Below, piece by piece: positions 9,101 to 15,079 of a DNA stretch of 37,439 nucleotides. Under the pieces are notes generated by a model. It made no database searches, was not told where the DNA came from, and saw nothing but the letters and a program-made list of their open reading frames with translations. The stretch covers positions 1 through 37,439 of the IMG/VR virus record IMGVR_UViG_3300042691_019871; one strand, written 5' to 3'. Both the position numbers and the translations under genes were made by a program. This stretch comes from a virus. Within the stretch, counting starts at the first letter, position 1; every line of letters begins with the position of its first letter.

Positions 9101-9747
9101 GTGTTGCTCAGAGAATGAGTACCGATGATGCTATGCCTCCGGATCAAAGTGGAAAATTTTCAAATTGGGCTGTTGGTTCTGCTCAAACTAATGATATTGC
9201 AAACTCCATCAGATTAGCAATAACTCATTATGGAATGAAGGATGCTATGCTTCTTTTATCAAATATAATAAAATATGTTCAAGAATTATATAATACAATT
9301 TTAGTTAATACAGTCGTAGAAACAAATACAACTGGATTTGGAGTGGGTTATGGATATGTTCAAATGTATAATTGGCATCATAATCATATGAAAGAACCAG
9401 ACCCCCATAATCATGATTATATAATACAAAGAGGAACACTAGCTGATAGTAAAGATGCTGTTTATAGTGCTGCTGTAGAACCTAATCCTGTACCAACCAG
9501 AGCAAGACAGAAAGGAATGGGTCCAGATGGTGGTCCAAAATCATTAGCTGGTTGTGGTGGGTTTGGTGGATGGGGTGGAGGTTCTTATAAAGGTAGAAGA
9601 TCCAAATATAATAAATTAAATTCTTTTGGTTTATATGATAAAGTAAAAGGGTTTTCTGGAACTAAGTTACAAGATAATAATGTAACTTATAAATACAATA
9701 AAGACGGTTCTATTGAATTTAATATAGATGAAAAACCATGTGATTAA
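6154..9747 (+). CDS. 5: Baseplate central spike, gp5-like, with M15-like and 3D domains
   Basis: A 1197-residue cell-puncturing spike. The gp5-type OB fold starts at about residues 5-82 (GIVINKEDPEYRGRVQVWIP; LPWAECASPI) and resumes at about 510-541 (IPDAGAKVFVFFLGGDIQKP). Between them lie an M15-peptidase-like domain (H168, D180, then E241 and H244 in YEKWHIEP) and a 3D domain (about 355-425; GVVAVNTNIYPIGT, AADKHG with D399, VVDIYY with D410). The first 3D aspartate position is N376. A linker with CPLC (698-701) follows, then a C-terminal beta-helix-like region (about 870-985) and a His-rich segment (HHNHMKEPDPHNHDY, 1075-1089). T4 gp5 instead carries a GH24 lysozyme after an uninterrupted OB fold. 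The role is to bore through the outer membrane and cut peptidoglycan. The stop codon overlaps the stop of the convergent minus-strand gene. Confidence 0.85.
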   Translation: MSYTKDPVYGNHLGIVINKEDPEYRGRVQVWIPHMSNTLHTDWNAELKDKKFKHIHDSGALTPALIEELKKVLPWAECASPIMGGGTAAKYNSYTGQTDTYPARTFLGSKTDYGDNLLIPNDGGNNPNTNGLNKEFTNRLNGLYKDLNDSGYYIGITSGARIGSSGAHNAALQNGAIAVDVRVRGNGKYGNININEINPALDKEKNIDSVEFGQLLEKHGLWQPMHPDRGESKNWGSPLYEKWHIEPIETRQLDNNGKIIANTNRGSVLFGSISNTLNKTSSDLEENVLTKRPVDTAEIPGTSINPSKTATDITRGPESFGESGSTQNLVNVKTVPTTGYSIGKSYGGTDETEDSGTGRGVGSFENELRPGVVAVNTNIYPIGTIFKNADTGNVYIAADKHGNSNPNVVDIYYTPSQYKQLKEKGTPNTPVNLAVIGKVDQRDIPRTSDGLKNFLSQYGNVPEGEGAYEFLASAKDGNFINSPMVSPIPNFNPATYPSNLSGAQPSGFVSIPDAGAKVFVFFLGGDIQKPVYFAGLLETESYRKAVQTASDGTDIISGNQYGSKSYLGSEAGGLGMQYNHSQSTETGLPSIENNVRLNNSLGSALNLNSGDGSLTIPNNFSLISGEVHQSSSLYDLTSKLIHQKSEEDTTIQIGFGSKEENKTKFEAYEKLQKIINDVQKKKVEEIKQKSKKGEKVPCPLCSTSHAVDRASSAAKKVKTLLRKIKLPYFSYAVDTLAFLAELIMIPFCSIVPGSALGECGNSDCEKGMIPSPQKPIEEANKNAAKALASKQKEIAKLEQQLGNGGSYTVCATKDIVISAGLPSGDNNDAPCYVETVNNSITVGLKASKDKQTLIPRSADNCKNVVCCPSIQAPGGNIILRGGNAVKIIAGSPGIELLTKGKLTLNCGSLEILTSDGQMTLGSNNHTVIKGKVVTIDADDRSGEGGVEIKAPHMSCKGLSVSGDAGIKGGLRIDGELSVAYVNGVAQRMSTDDAMPPDQSGKFSNWAVGSAQTNDIANSIRLAITHYGMKDAMLLLSNIIKYVQELYNTILVNTVVETNTTGFGVGYGYVQMYNWHHNHMKEPDPHNHDYIIQRGTLADSKDAVYSAAVEPNPVPTRARQKGMGPDGGPKSLAGCGGFGGWGGGSYKGRRSKYNKLNSFGLYDKVKGFSGTKLQDNNVTYKYNKDGSIEFNIDEKPCD

Positions 9748-10556
9748 ATTGTATCTGGCCAGATAGGAGCAGATAATCCATCCATTAACTCATCATTATC
9801 ATAATTTTGTCTCAAAAATTTAGGTTCTAATAAAGTTAATTTTATTTTAAGTCCTTTTGATACAATTTCTCTAGAATCAAAGTGATATTTGTGATACTTT
9901 TCCATGTATTTATCTCTAGCAACATCATAAATACTAGCCTTTACATAAAATATAGGAATACCTCTACCATATTTTATTTTTTTTAAGTCTCCATCACTAA
10001 AAGTTATAAGCTCTACTTTCCAACTATTATCCACATATGTATTTTTTATAAAATACACAAAATCGTTTGCTTTTTTTTGTACTTTTTCATTCCATAAGTC
10101 AGTAGTGAATTTTTTTAAATTTTCTAATGTAATTTCTTCCGTTGGGTCAAAATCAGCACCACACTTTTCTTTTATATTATAAAGTTGTTTTCCACTATCA
10201 TCACATACTACATCATTTTCTATTGTACAACCACCTTGTAAAAGATCGAGCTTTATACTTAATAAAGGAAGATATTTATCAATTGTTTTTGTCATTAACT
10301 CACCCATGCTTAATCTAGGATCACCAACATCATGAAGTGATGTTAATGATTGAACCCAAGGATCTATATTAAATTCTTCAAATCCTGGTCTAAGTACAGG
10401 GTCTATGCTATCATCTCTAGCACCTTTTAAAACCTCACATAAAAACGGTGTTATATCATCTGTTCTTAAATCTTTAGGATATTTTGAAATATCTAACTTT
10501 TTAACAGGATCTTCACATACGTCTGGATTTGAAATATTCTTACTTATTACATCCAT
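9744..10556 (-). CDS. Hypothetical protein, 270 residues
   Basis: Not recognised. It is acidic in the N-terminal half and mixed alpha/beta by eye, with no membrane segment or signal peptide. Four cysteines are scattered (CEDP, LCEV, GGC, VVCDD, EKCG region) without a clear metal motif. The C-terminal half (KVELITFSDGDLKKIKYGRG, then IPIFYVKASIYDVARDKYMEKY) reads like a beta-rich domain. It is the last gene of the leftward block, and its TAA overlaps the stop of the spike gene. It starts 1 base after the preceding stop, so it is probably co-transcribed with the two small genes before it. Being next to the spike on the opposite strand does not by itself indicate a structural role. Confidence 0.75.
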   Translation of the reverse strand: MDVISKNISNPDVCEDPVKKLDISKYPKDLRTDDITPFLCEVLKGARDDSIDPVLRPGFEEFNIDPWVQSLTSLHDVGDPRLSMGELMTKTIDKYLPLLSIKLDLLQGGCTIENDVVCDDSGKQLYNIKEKCGADFDPTEEITLENLKKFTTDLWNEKVQKKANDFVYFIKNTYVDNSWKVELITFSDGDLKKIKYGRGIPIFYVKASIYDVARDKYMEKYHKYHFDSREIVSKGLKIKLTLLEPKFLRQNYDNDELMDGLSAPIWPDTI

Positions 10557-10557
10557 A

Positions 10558-10917
10558 TTAATCTTCTATAATAGTGTTATGATTTTGTATAAACACGACT
10601 TTAAGAAACTCCATTAAGGCATCTTTATCTTTTGGATTACTATAGCTTTGTAAAATTACCCGTTCTCCTTCTAGGGTATAACCTAAAACCAAAAAGCTAT
10701 CAAGATATTCTTCATTTATACTTTTTAATATAGAAAGATCTCTGATAATAGTAGCATTTCTACCTTCGTTGGTTTTAAGCCAACGATCCATACTTTTTTT
10801 AAGTTCCAATGTATTTAATGTATCATATAATTTTTTTTCTATATTATCAACCTCTTGTAAAGGAATAGCTGATGTTTCTGATGTATTTGATGTGATTAAA
10901 ACCTTTTTCTTTTTCAT
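10558..10917 (-). CDS. Hypothetical protein, 119 residues
   Basis: Not recognised. The open frame extends to 10968, but the start is best placed at the ATG at 10917 (MKKKKVLITSN), which lies 1 base after the stop of the preceding gene and avoids a 50-base overlap. A perfect TATAAT lies 10 bases before this ATG, though without a convincing -35. The protein has a basic N-terminus, a helical middle (IEKKLYDTLNTLELKKSMDRW) and a compact C-terminal half (LDSFLVLGYTLEGERVILQS, then ALMEFLKVVF). It is small and soluble. The neighbours give no functional clue beyond membership of the early/middle leftward block. Confidence 0.7.
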   Translation of the reverse strand: MKKKKVLITSNTSETSAIPLQEVDNIEKKLYDTLNTLELKKSMDRWLKTNEGRNATIIRDLSILKSINEEYLDSFLVLGYTLEGERVILQSYSNPKDKDALMEFLKVVFIQNHNTIIED

Positions 10918-10918
10918 T

Positions 10919-11242
10919 TTATTTTGTATTATAAGATGATGCTTTATTATTAATGTTAAATTTAACAAGGTATTCTATAATAACTTCTATAGACGAAGTT
11001 TTTATTCTAAAATTATCTGGTATATATTGACCCCCATCATATATTTCAAAAAATTCTTCTCCTAAAAAGTTTTGATTATTAAAACATGTTATCATTATTG
11101 ATGTATTATCTGGATCAACAATAACAGTCCAGCTTCTACAATCCGATAAACTATATTCATTATATAGTTTATCTGCTACATATCCAGAGTCTCTTAACCT
11201 TTTTAAGAAATAACTAATTGTTGTGATTTTAGTCTTAGCCAT
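10919..11242 (-). CDS. Hypothetical protein, 107 residues
   Basis: Not recognised. The N-terminus (TTISYFLKRLRDSGYVADKL) looks like a helix that could belong to a small winged-helix or an alpha/beta fold. It is followed by beta strands (RSWTVIVDPDNTSIMITCF) and an acidic segment (GEEFFEIYDGGQYIPDNF), ending in a helix with polar residues. It lies downstream of the sliding clamp with a 24-base gap. That gap is extremely AT-rich (TATAATAT immediately before the start), which is too close to the ATG for a normal -10. It is probably co-transcribed with the clamp gene. Confidence 0.7.
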   Translation of the reverse strand: MAKTKITTISYFLKRLRDSGYVADKLYNEYSLSDCRSWTVIVDPDNTSIMITCFNNQNFLGEEFFEIYDGGQYIPDNFRIKTSSIEVIIEYLVKFNINNKASSYNTK

Positions 11243-11266
11243 ATATTATATAATTATAAAAAAATA

Positions 11267-12010
11267 TTATTTAACAAGGGCTGGTGTGATATATTTAATA
11301 TCTATCGCATCATCATCTTTAACATTAAAGACAAAAACCTTATATTCCTCATTGAGTTTGACTATTATATTGCTGTTTTTAGTAAACATTAAGTGTTTGA
11401 ATATTTCTATATTAACAGGTATTGGATTTAATATACCAGAACCTACATAAGATTGAGATAATTTTATCTCGACACTATCATTATTATGTCTGGTTAGATC
11501 ATTTACTTCTGCAAAAATACTATCTTCATTTTGTTTAAAATATATTTTAGAAGAGTCAGGAGAGAATGCATAAGCAGACATTATTTGCCTTTGACATGAT
11601 AAAGGTATGATAAATTCTGTATCAAATTTAAGTTGAGATATTTTTTTAACACTAAATGTTGATTTACTCATCACACTATCGTCTGCTAAATGATATTTAA
11701 AATGAGTTTTTTCGTCTTTATTAGTAGAAATACATTTAAGAAAGTTTTCATGTATTTCTATTTCTACATTATCACTGTTCAAGCAATCTAAACCACACAA
11801 AAACCTTTTAATGTCAATTAAGTTTATTTTAACTGATGGACAAACATCAGTTATTTTTCCCTTTATATACAAAATAACTACATTATCTTGTGTAGAACTT
11901 ATTGAAGATATTTCATTATCTTCTATTTTTAGGATACAACTATCGGATAGTCTATTAATAGTTTTTAATATCTTTTCTAGAAAAGATTTTTCTAAACAAA
12001 CTTTATTCAT
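11267..12010 (-). CDS. 45: Sliding clamp, gp45-like
   Basis: A 247-residue protein with the layout of a T4-type DNA sliding clamp (T4 gp45 is 228 residues and trimeric). It has an N-terminal helix (FLEKILKTINRLSDSCILKI), alternating strands, a central linker near residues 110-130, and a second similar half with LSCQRQIMSAYAFSP and NPIPVNIEIFKHLMF. The start and end match the one-domain-twice pattern of gp45. The clamp tethers polymerase gp43 and, with gp33/gp55, activates late transcription. In T4, clamp-loader genes 44 and 62 follow 45; none is in this window. Sequence identity to known clamps is low, so the call rests on fold pattern, length and company of replication genes. Confidence 0.75.
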   Translation of the reverse strand: MNKVCLEKSFLEKILKTINRLSDSCILKIEDNEISSISSTQDNVVILYIKGKITDVCPSVKINLIDIKRFLCGLDCLNSDNVEIEIHENFLKCISTNKDEKTHFKYHLADDSVMSKSTFSVKKISQLKFDTEFIIPLSCQRQIMSAYAFSPDSSKIYFKQNEDSIFAEVNDLTRHNNDSVEIKLSQSYVGSGILNPIPVNIEIFKHLMFTKNSNIIVKLNEEYKVFVFNVKDDDAIDIKYITPALVK

Positions 12011-12016
12011 TATAAA

Positions 12017-12406
12017 TTATTTTTTTGTTAGGTTATGAAAAACTTTACCAAACATACCACATAATTTGGTAAGATTGTTATTTATTTTTTCAAGACTTAA
12101 CTTAATATCTACTATATCATTTTTAATAGATTCGTCAATACTAATTGCATTAGTAGAAATTTTTTCTATACCTGTGGGTGTATTAACTTCAAAAGGAATA
12201 GTATCGTTTTGTTGAATATTAATTGGATGACTATTTTCAGAATTATTACCTTTTGTCTTAATTTTTTCAACAAAAGTATTTAAATTTATTCTATCAGCTG
12301 GAATATCTGGTCTTGATTCCATTAATGAATCAATTGATCTCATTTTTCCTTTAACCATTCCAGCTAACATAGCTGCCTCCATATCTTCTTGTTGTTCAGG
12401 TGTCAT
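12017..12406 (-). CDS. Hypothetical protein, 129 residues
   Basis: Not recognised. It has an N-terminal amphipathic segment rich in M and E (MTPEQQEDMEAAMLAGMVKG), a disordered N/S/T/P-rich middle and a C-terminal coiled-coil-like helix (KNDIVDIKLSLEKINNNLTK) ending in basic residues. The start codon overlaps the stop of folE2 in an ATGA, implying translational coupling, and 6 bases separate it from the clamp. The two-part helical design with a flexible linker suggests an adaptor or structural role, but nothing in the sequence identifies a partner. Confidence 0.72.
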   Translation of the reverse strand: MTPEQQEDMEAAMLAGMVKGKMRSIDSLMESRPDIPADRINLNTFVEKIKTKGNNSENSHPINIQQNDTIPFEVNTPTGIEKISTNAISIDESIKNDIVDIKLSLEKINNNLTKLCGMFGKVFHNLTKK

Positions 12407-13227
12407 AATAAATGTCCAAAGTTAGTTTTTGCTTTGAATGTAAATGAATTAATACTTTCTTTCTGATTTAAAATAATAGAAAAATCATTTATACTCTTTT
12501 TGTTTATGTGTTTTTGTAGATTATTTTTAATTTTTTCACAGATTTCCTCTATAAAAAATGGATTTTCATACATCATTTCTGTTTGATATGCTTCATCCTG
12601 TAATGATGAAGAATTATATACGGGACAAGAGCATGATTTTTCTACTAAATCAACTATATCTTCAACCCAAAATGTTTTTTTCTCTAGAATATCCAATATT
12701 TCAACACTAATTTCAGCCATACATCTCTGATTATGTGCTCCATAATCAGATATCTCTTTAGAAACTGGACATAAAGAACTATATGGTATATTTGTTTTTA
12801 ATATGAATCTTGTTTTGTTTTCATCAAACACAGCTTCGATATATGATTCATACCTAGAAATTGATATTTTATTAGAAACTGGTGATTTTTTATTTAAAAA
12901 ATAATCAAAATTAACCCCTAAAATACCAGAGGTAGAGTTTAATTCATCTTTAAATGTATTAATATATAGTTTAACTAGTTCTTCAATAGAAGAAAATTTA
13001 TTTTCAAATAAAAAATCAGATATTCTATTAATATTAGAACCATTAATGTTAGAATTTAACTCTGAAAGAATTTTTATTTTACAACTACTAGAATTACTCG
13101 TATTATCTTTTCTTTTTATAGTTAACGGTAAAAAAACATCATCACACCCTATTAATATAGGGTGTGATGAGTGAGATACCTTTTTTTCTGTATAAAAAAT
13201 GTCGGTTTCTTCTTTTTTTATAGGCAT
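12403..13227 (-). CDS. folE2: GTP cyclohydrolase, FolE2 type (GCYH-IB)
   Basis: Converts GTP to 7,8-dihydroneopterin triphosphate, the entry step of both folate and 7-deazaguanine (preQ0/queuosine) pathways. I placed the start at the ATG at 13227 (MPIKKEETDIFY), 4 bases after the gp32 stop. The longer frame to 13371 overlaps gp32 by 140 bases and its extra N-terminus does not look like a FolE2. In this numbering the FolE2 active-site block is LCPVSKEISDYGAHNQR with C153 and H165, twelve residues apart as in characterised GCYH-IB, and the later block QTEMMYENPFFIEEI holds the conserved glutamates. Length (274) is normal for the family. No queD, queE, queC or transglycosylase is in this window. 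Host folate supply, pterin cofactors or modified guanine in phage DNA are all possible uses. Confidence 0.9.
   Translation of the reverse strand: MPIKKEETDIFYTEKKVSHSSHPILIGCDDVFLPLTIKRKDNTSNSSSCKIKILSELNSNINGSNINRISDFLFENKFSSIEELVKLYINTFKDELNSTSGILGVNFDYFLNKKSPVSNKISISRYESYIEAVFDENKTRFILKTNIPYSSLCPVSKEISDYGAHNQRCMAEISVEILDILEKKTFWVEDIVDLVEKSCSCPVYNSSSLQDEAYQTEMMYENPFFIEEICEKIKNNLQKHINKKSINDFSIILNQKESINSFTFKAKTNFGHLL
13139..13170 (-). terminator. Intragenic terminator-like hairpin in folE2
   Basis: A perfect 14-bp inverted repeat (13139-13152 and 13157-13170) with a 4-base loop lies inside folE2, 57 bases after its start codon. Read on the minus strand, the stem is followed by GATG and then seven T residues, close to an intrinsic terminator. 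It encodes the stretch around SHPILIGCDD, so coding constraint may explain part of it. It could end part of the gp32 transcripts early. This is inferred from structure only. Confidence 0.45.
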
Positions 13228-13231
13228 TTTA

Positions 13232-14110
13232 TTATAAATCCTTGAGGATTTCTTGAATCTTTGCGTCAGCATCATCAAAATCAGATGAGCTTTCACTAGG
13301 TTTGTTTGTATAAGCTGAACCAGCAAAGGTTTCAATTTCAACCATACTATCAATATTTTCAATTTCTTCATGAACTGGTTTTTGTGTACTTTGTTTCTCT
13401 CCTTTTTCCAAACCCAGGAAGTGGAAATTTAACATTTCTTCGATTTCATCATATGTCTTATGATTAAAGATAGAATCTAGTTGTTTAATACTAGAATAAA
13501 CATCATCTAGATTATCAAGACCATCTATTTTAGATGGAGACATAAATTTAGAGCTAACATATTCTGGATATCCTCCGGAATTTTGTTCAACTTTAATTTT
13601 AAAGCTACAACCCTTATCAGAAAGGTCAAAAACTCTAGACCCATATTCATCAGAATCATCACCAGTAATTGCATCGGTAATAATCTTATTAAGTTGACGA
13701 CCATATCTAAGAATTTTTACTTTTCCTTCATTTTCTGGGTTTGTTGGGTCTTTAATTACGAAAACATTAGCCAACCAAGATTCATTTCTTTTGATTGGTC
13801 TAGTTTTTTCGATTTCAGTTTCATTCTTGGTGCGATATACCCTAGAACGATATTCTTCGATGGGACATTTATCCCCATATGTAGTTGGACAAAGGAACGA
13901 AATCATGTTGTTTGATACAACACTCTTCCACATATGGTGATAATAATGAAAAAAGGTTCTATCTGGTGCTTCTAGATTTGGAAGTAGCCTTACAACATAG
14001 GTCTTACCAGTTTCCATCTTCATAAAGTCCTTAAAATTACTTTCTGTTGTGGTTTTTTTATTAAGTGCGTCCTTGATGGACTCGAATAGATTTGAAGTAT
14101 ATTTAGTCAT
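13232..14110 (-). CDS. 32: Single-stranded DNA-binding protein, gp32-like
   Basis: Binds ssDNA cooperatively at forks and during recombination. It has the gp32 plan: a basic N-terminal arm, an OB-type core from about residue 27 (KTYVVRLLPN), a zinc subdomain region (H55/H58/H59, C74, C82), aromatic core strands, and an acidic C-terminal tail (SSSDFDDADAKIQEILKDL) that contacts partners. Length 292 compares with 301 in T4. T4 gp32 binds zinc with H64, C77, C87 and C90; here CPIE occurs where CPIC would be expected, so one cysteine ligand seems missing. The start overlaps the previous gene by 8 bases, and GAAGG nine bases upstream is one of the few plausible Shine-Dalgarno sequences in the window. 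Confidence 0.93.
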   Translation of the reverse strand: MTKYTSNLFESIKDALNKKTTTESNFKDFMKMETGKTYVVRLLPNLEAPDRTFFHYYHHMWKSVVSNNMISFLCPTTYGDKCPIEEYRSRVYRTKNETEIEKTRPIKRNESWLANVFVIKDPTNPENEGKVKILRYGRQLNKIITDAITGDDSDEYGSRVFDLSDKGCSFKIKVEQNSGGYPEYVSSKFMSPSKIDGLDNLDDVYSSIKQLDSIFNHKTYDEIEEMLNFHFLGLEKGEKQSTQKPVHEEIENIDSMVEIETFAGSAYTNKPSESSSDFDDADAKIQEILKDL

Positions 14111-14783
14111 ATTGTTCAGCCTTCATATTATTATTAATATTTGGTAAAGTCAAATTATTTTTGACAAATTTTTGAGTGTGATCTATCCATAATTTGATTT
14201 TTTGTTTAGATGAACAGTTGTTAAACCTTATTTTATAAGATTCTATGTTTTTATATAGATGTGGTATCCATAATTCCACTTCATCTTGTTCAAGATTACC
14301 TAGTTTATTGCTCCAACCACATGCTATAATGCAATATATGTTTAGTTTACTCTCTTTGTAATCTTTTACCCATGTAGGTAAACATAATGTTTTATGTTTA
14401 ATATAATCATCAAACAAAATATTATTTCTAACACAAAAAGACCCTATATGGACTATACTATTTTTTATATCTTGTAGTTGTGAGTCAGGTGATGTGTTTT
14501 CTTTATATTCTTTATATAAAGAAAAACATTTGATAGCTTTTCTGGAATGAAAAAAGCCAATTTTAGGGTAATTGTCGTTTGGATAAACGAAAGAAAAGGA
14601 TTCGAAGAAAAAATTCCAATCTATATGTCTGAATTTATTGAAAAATAATTCTAATTTATATAAATCTATCTTTATTTCATCAGAAATATCATTAAAATCT
14701 TTTCTAGGTGTATATGGATTTCCTTTCCTAGAATGTTTCAAATAACAATTGTAAATTTGTTTTTGTTTTTCTGTTATTTTCAA
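14103..14783 (-). CDS. Unknown protein in the position of gp59 (helicase loader)
   Basis: A 226-residue basic protein not recognisable by motif. It is rich in aromatic residues (RHIDWNFFFESFSFVYP, then KLNIYCIIACGWSNKL) and lysine, suggesting a helical DNA- or protein-binding fold. In T4 the transcribed order is rnh-dsbA-33-59-32, and the gene directly before 32 is 59, the loader of gp41 (217 residues). This gene has that position and size. I see no convincing residue alignment with gp59, so positional equivalence is only an inference. Its stop overlaps the start of gp32 by 8 bases. Confidence 0.72.
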   Translation of the reverse strand: MKITEKQKQIYNCYLKHSRKGNPYTPRKDFNDISDEIKIDLYKLELFFNKFRHIDWNFFFESFSFVYPNDNYPKIGFFHSRKAIKCFSLYKEYKENTSPDSQLQDIKNSIVHIGSFCVRNNILFDDYIKHKTLCLPTWVKDYKESKLNIYCIIACGWSNKLGNLEQDEVELWIPHLYKNIESYKIRFNNCSSKQKIKLWIDHTQKFVKNNLTLPNINNNMKAEQYD

Positions 14784-14788
14784 ACGTT

Positions 14789-15079
14789 TTATTTGTTAAA
14801 TTTTGATCTAAATATTTTTTTATAAAATCCAGGTATATTATCTACATATGTTTTGATAACATATTGTAAATTATACTCTCCTAGCAAATCACAATAAATT
14901 TTTTGTGTTTTTTTGTCTTCTAAAATTATTTTTAATAAATTTAAAAAATTTAATTTTTTATTATGACATATAGAAACAAAAGAACCAAATTTTAAAGTTA
15001 TTTCTTCAAATTCATTAACATCTAATGAATTTGAAGGATTCATTAATTTTTCTATTTGTTGGTGGGAGGTTATAATCAT
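14789..15079 (-). CDS. Small protein in the position of gp33 (late coactivator)
   Basis: A 96-residue protein, largely helical by eye (EFEEITLKFGSFVSICHNKK, then LLKIILEDKKTQKIYCDLL) with a basic C-terminus (YKKIFRSKFNK). In T4, gene 33 encodes a 112-residue bridge between RNA polymerase and the sliding clamp and lies upstream of 59-32. This gene has the matching place and size, but I find no sequence motif to confirm it. The start overlaps the stop of the DHH gene in ATGA, so translation is probably coupled. Confidence 0.7.
   Translation of the reverse strand: MIITSHQQIEKLMNPSNSLDVNEFEEITLKFGSFVSICHNKKLNFLNLLKIILEDKKTQKIYCDLLGEYNLQYVIKTYVDNIPGFYKKIFRSKFNK

Noticed and set aside
9752-9765. 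14-base palindrome as an operator
   Set aside because: One or two palindromes of this length are expected by chance in 37 kb; it is mentioned only because of its position at the convergent junction.
10920-10950. TATAAT 10 bases before the ATG at 10917
   Set aside because: Perfect -10 but no recognisable -35 at any spacing; in AT-rich DNA this is expected by chance.
10918-10968. Longer N-terminus of the 119-residue gene
   Set aside because: It overlaps the preceding gene by 50 bases, and the ATG at 10917 follows that gene's stop by 1 base.
11243-11266. TATAATAT before the 107-residue gene
   Set aside because: The box ends 2 bases from the ATG, too close even for a leaderless transcript.
13228-13371. 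Longer N-terminus of FolE2 (start at 13371)
   Set aside because: It overlaps gp32 by 140 bases; the extra 48 residues are a shadow of gp32 and do not resemble FolE2. The ATG at 13227 is 4 bases from the gp32 stop.
13583-13915. Plus-strand open frame of 110 codons within gp32
   Set aside because: Antisense shadow of a well-supported gene; the translation is F/I/S-rich with no domain.
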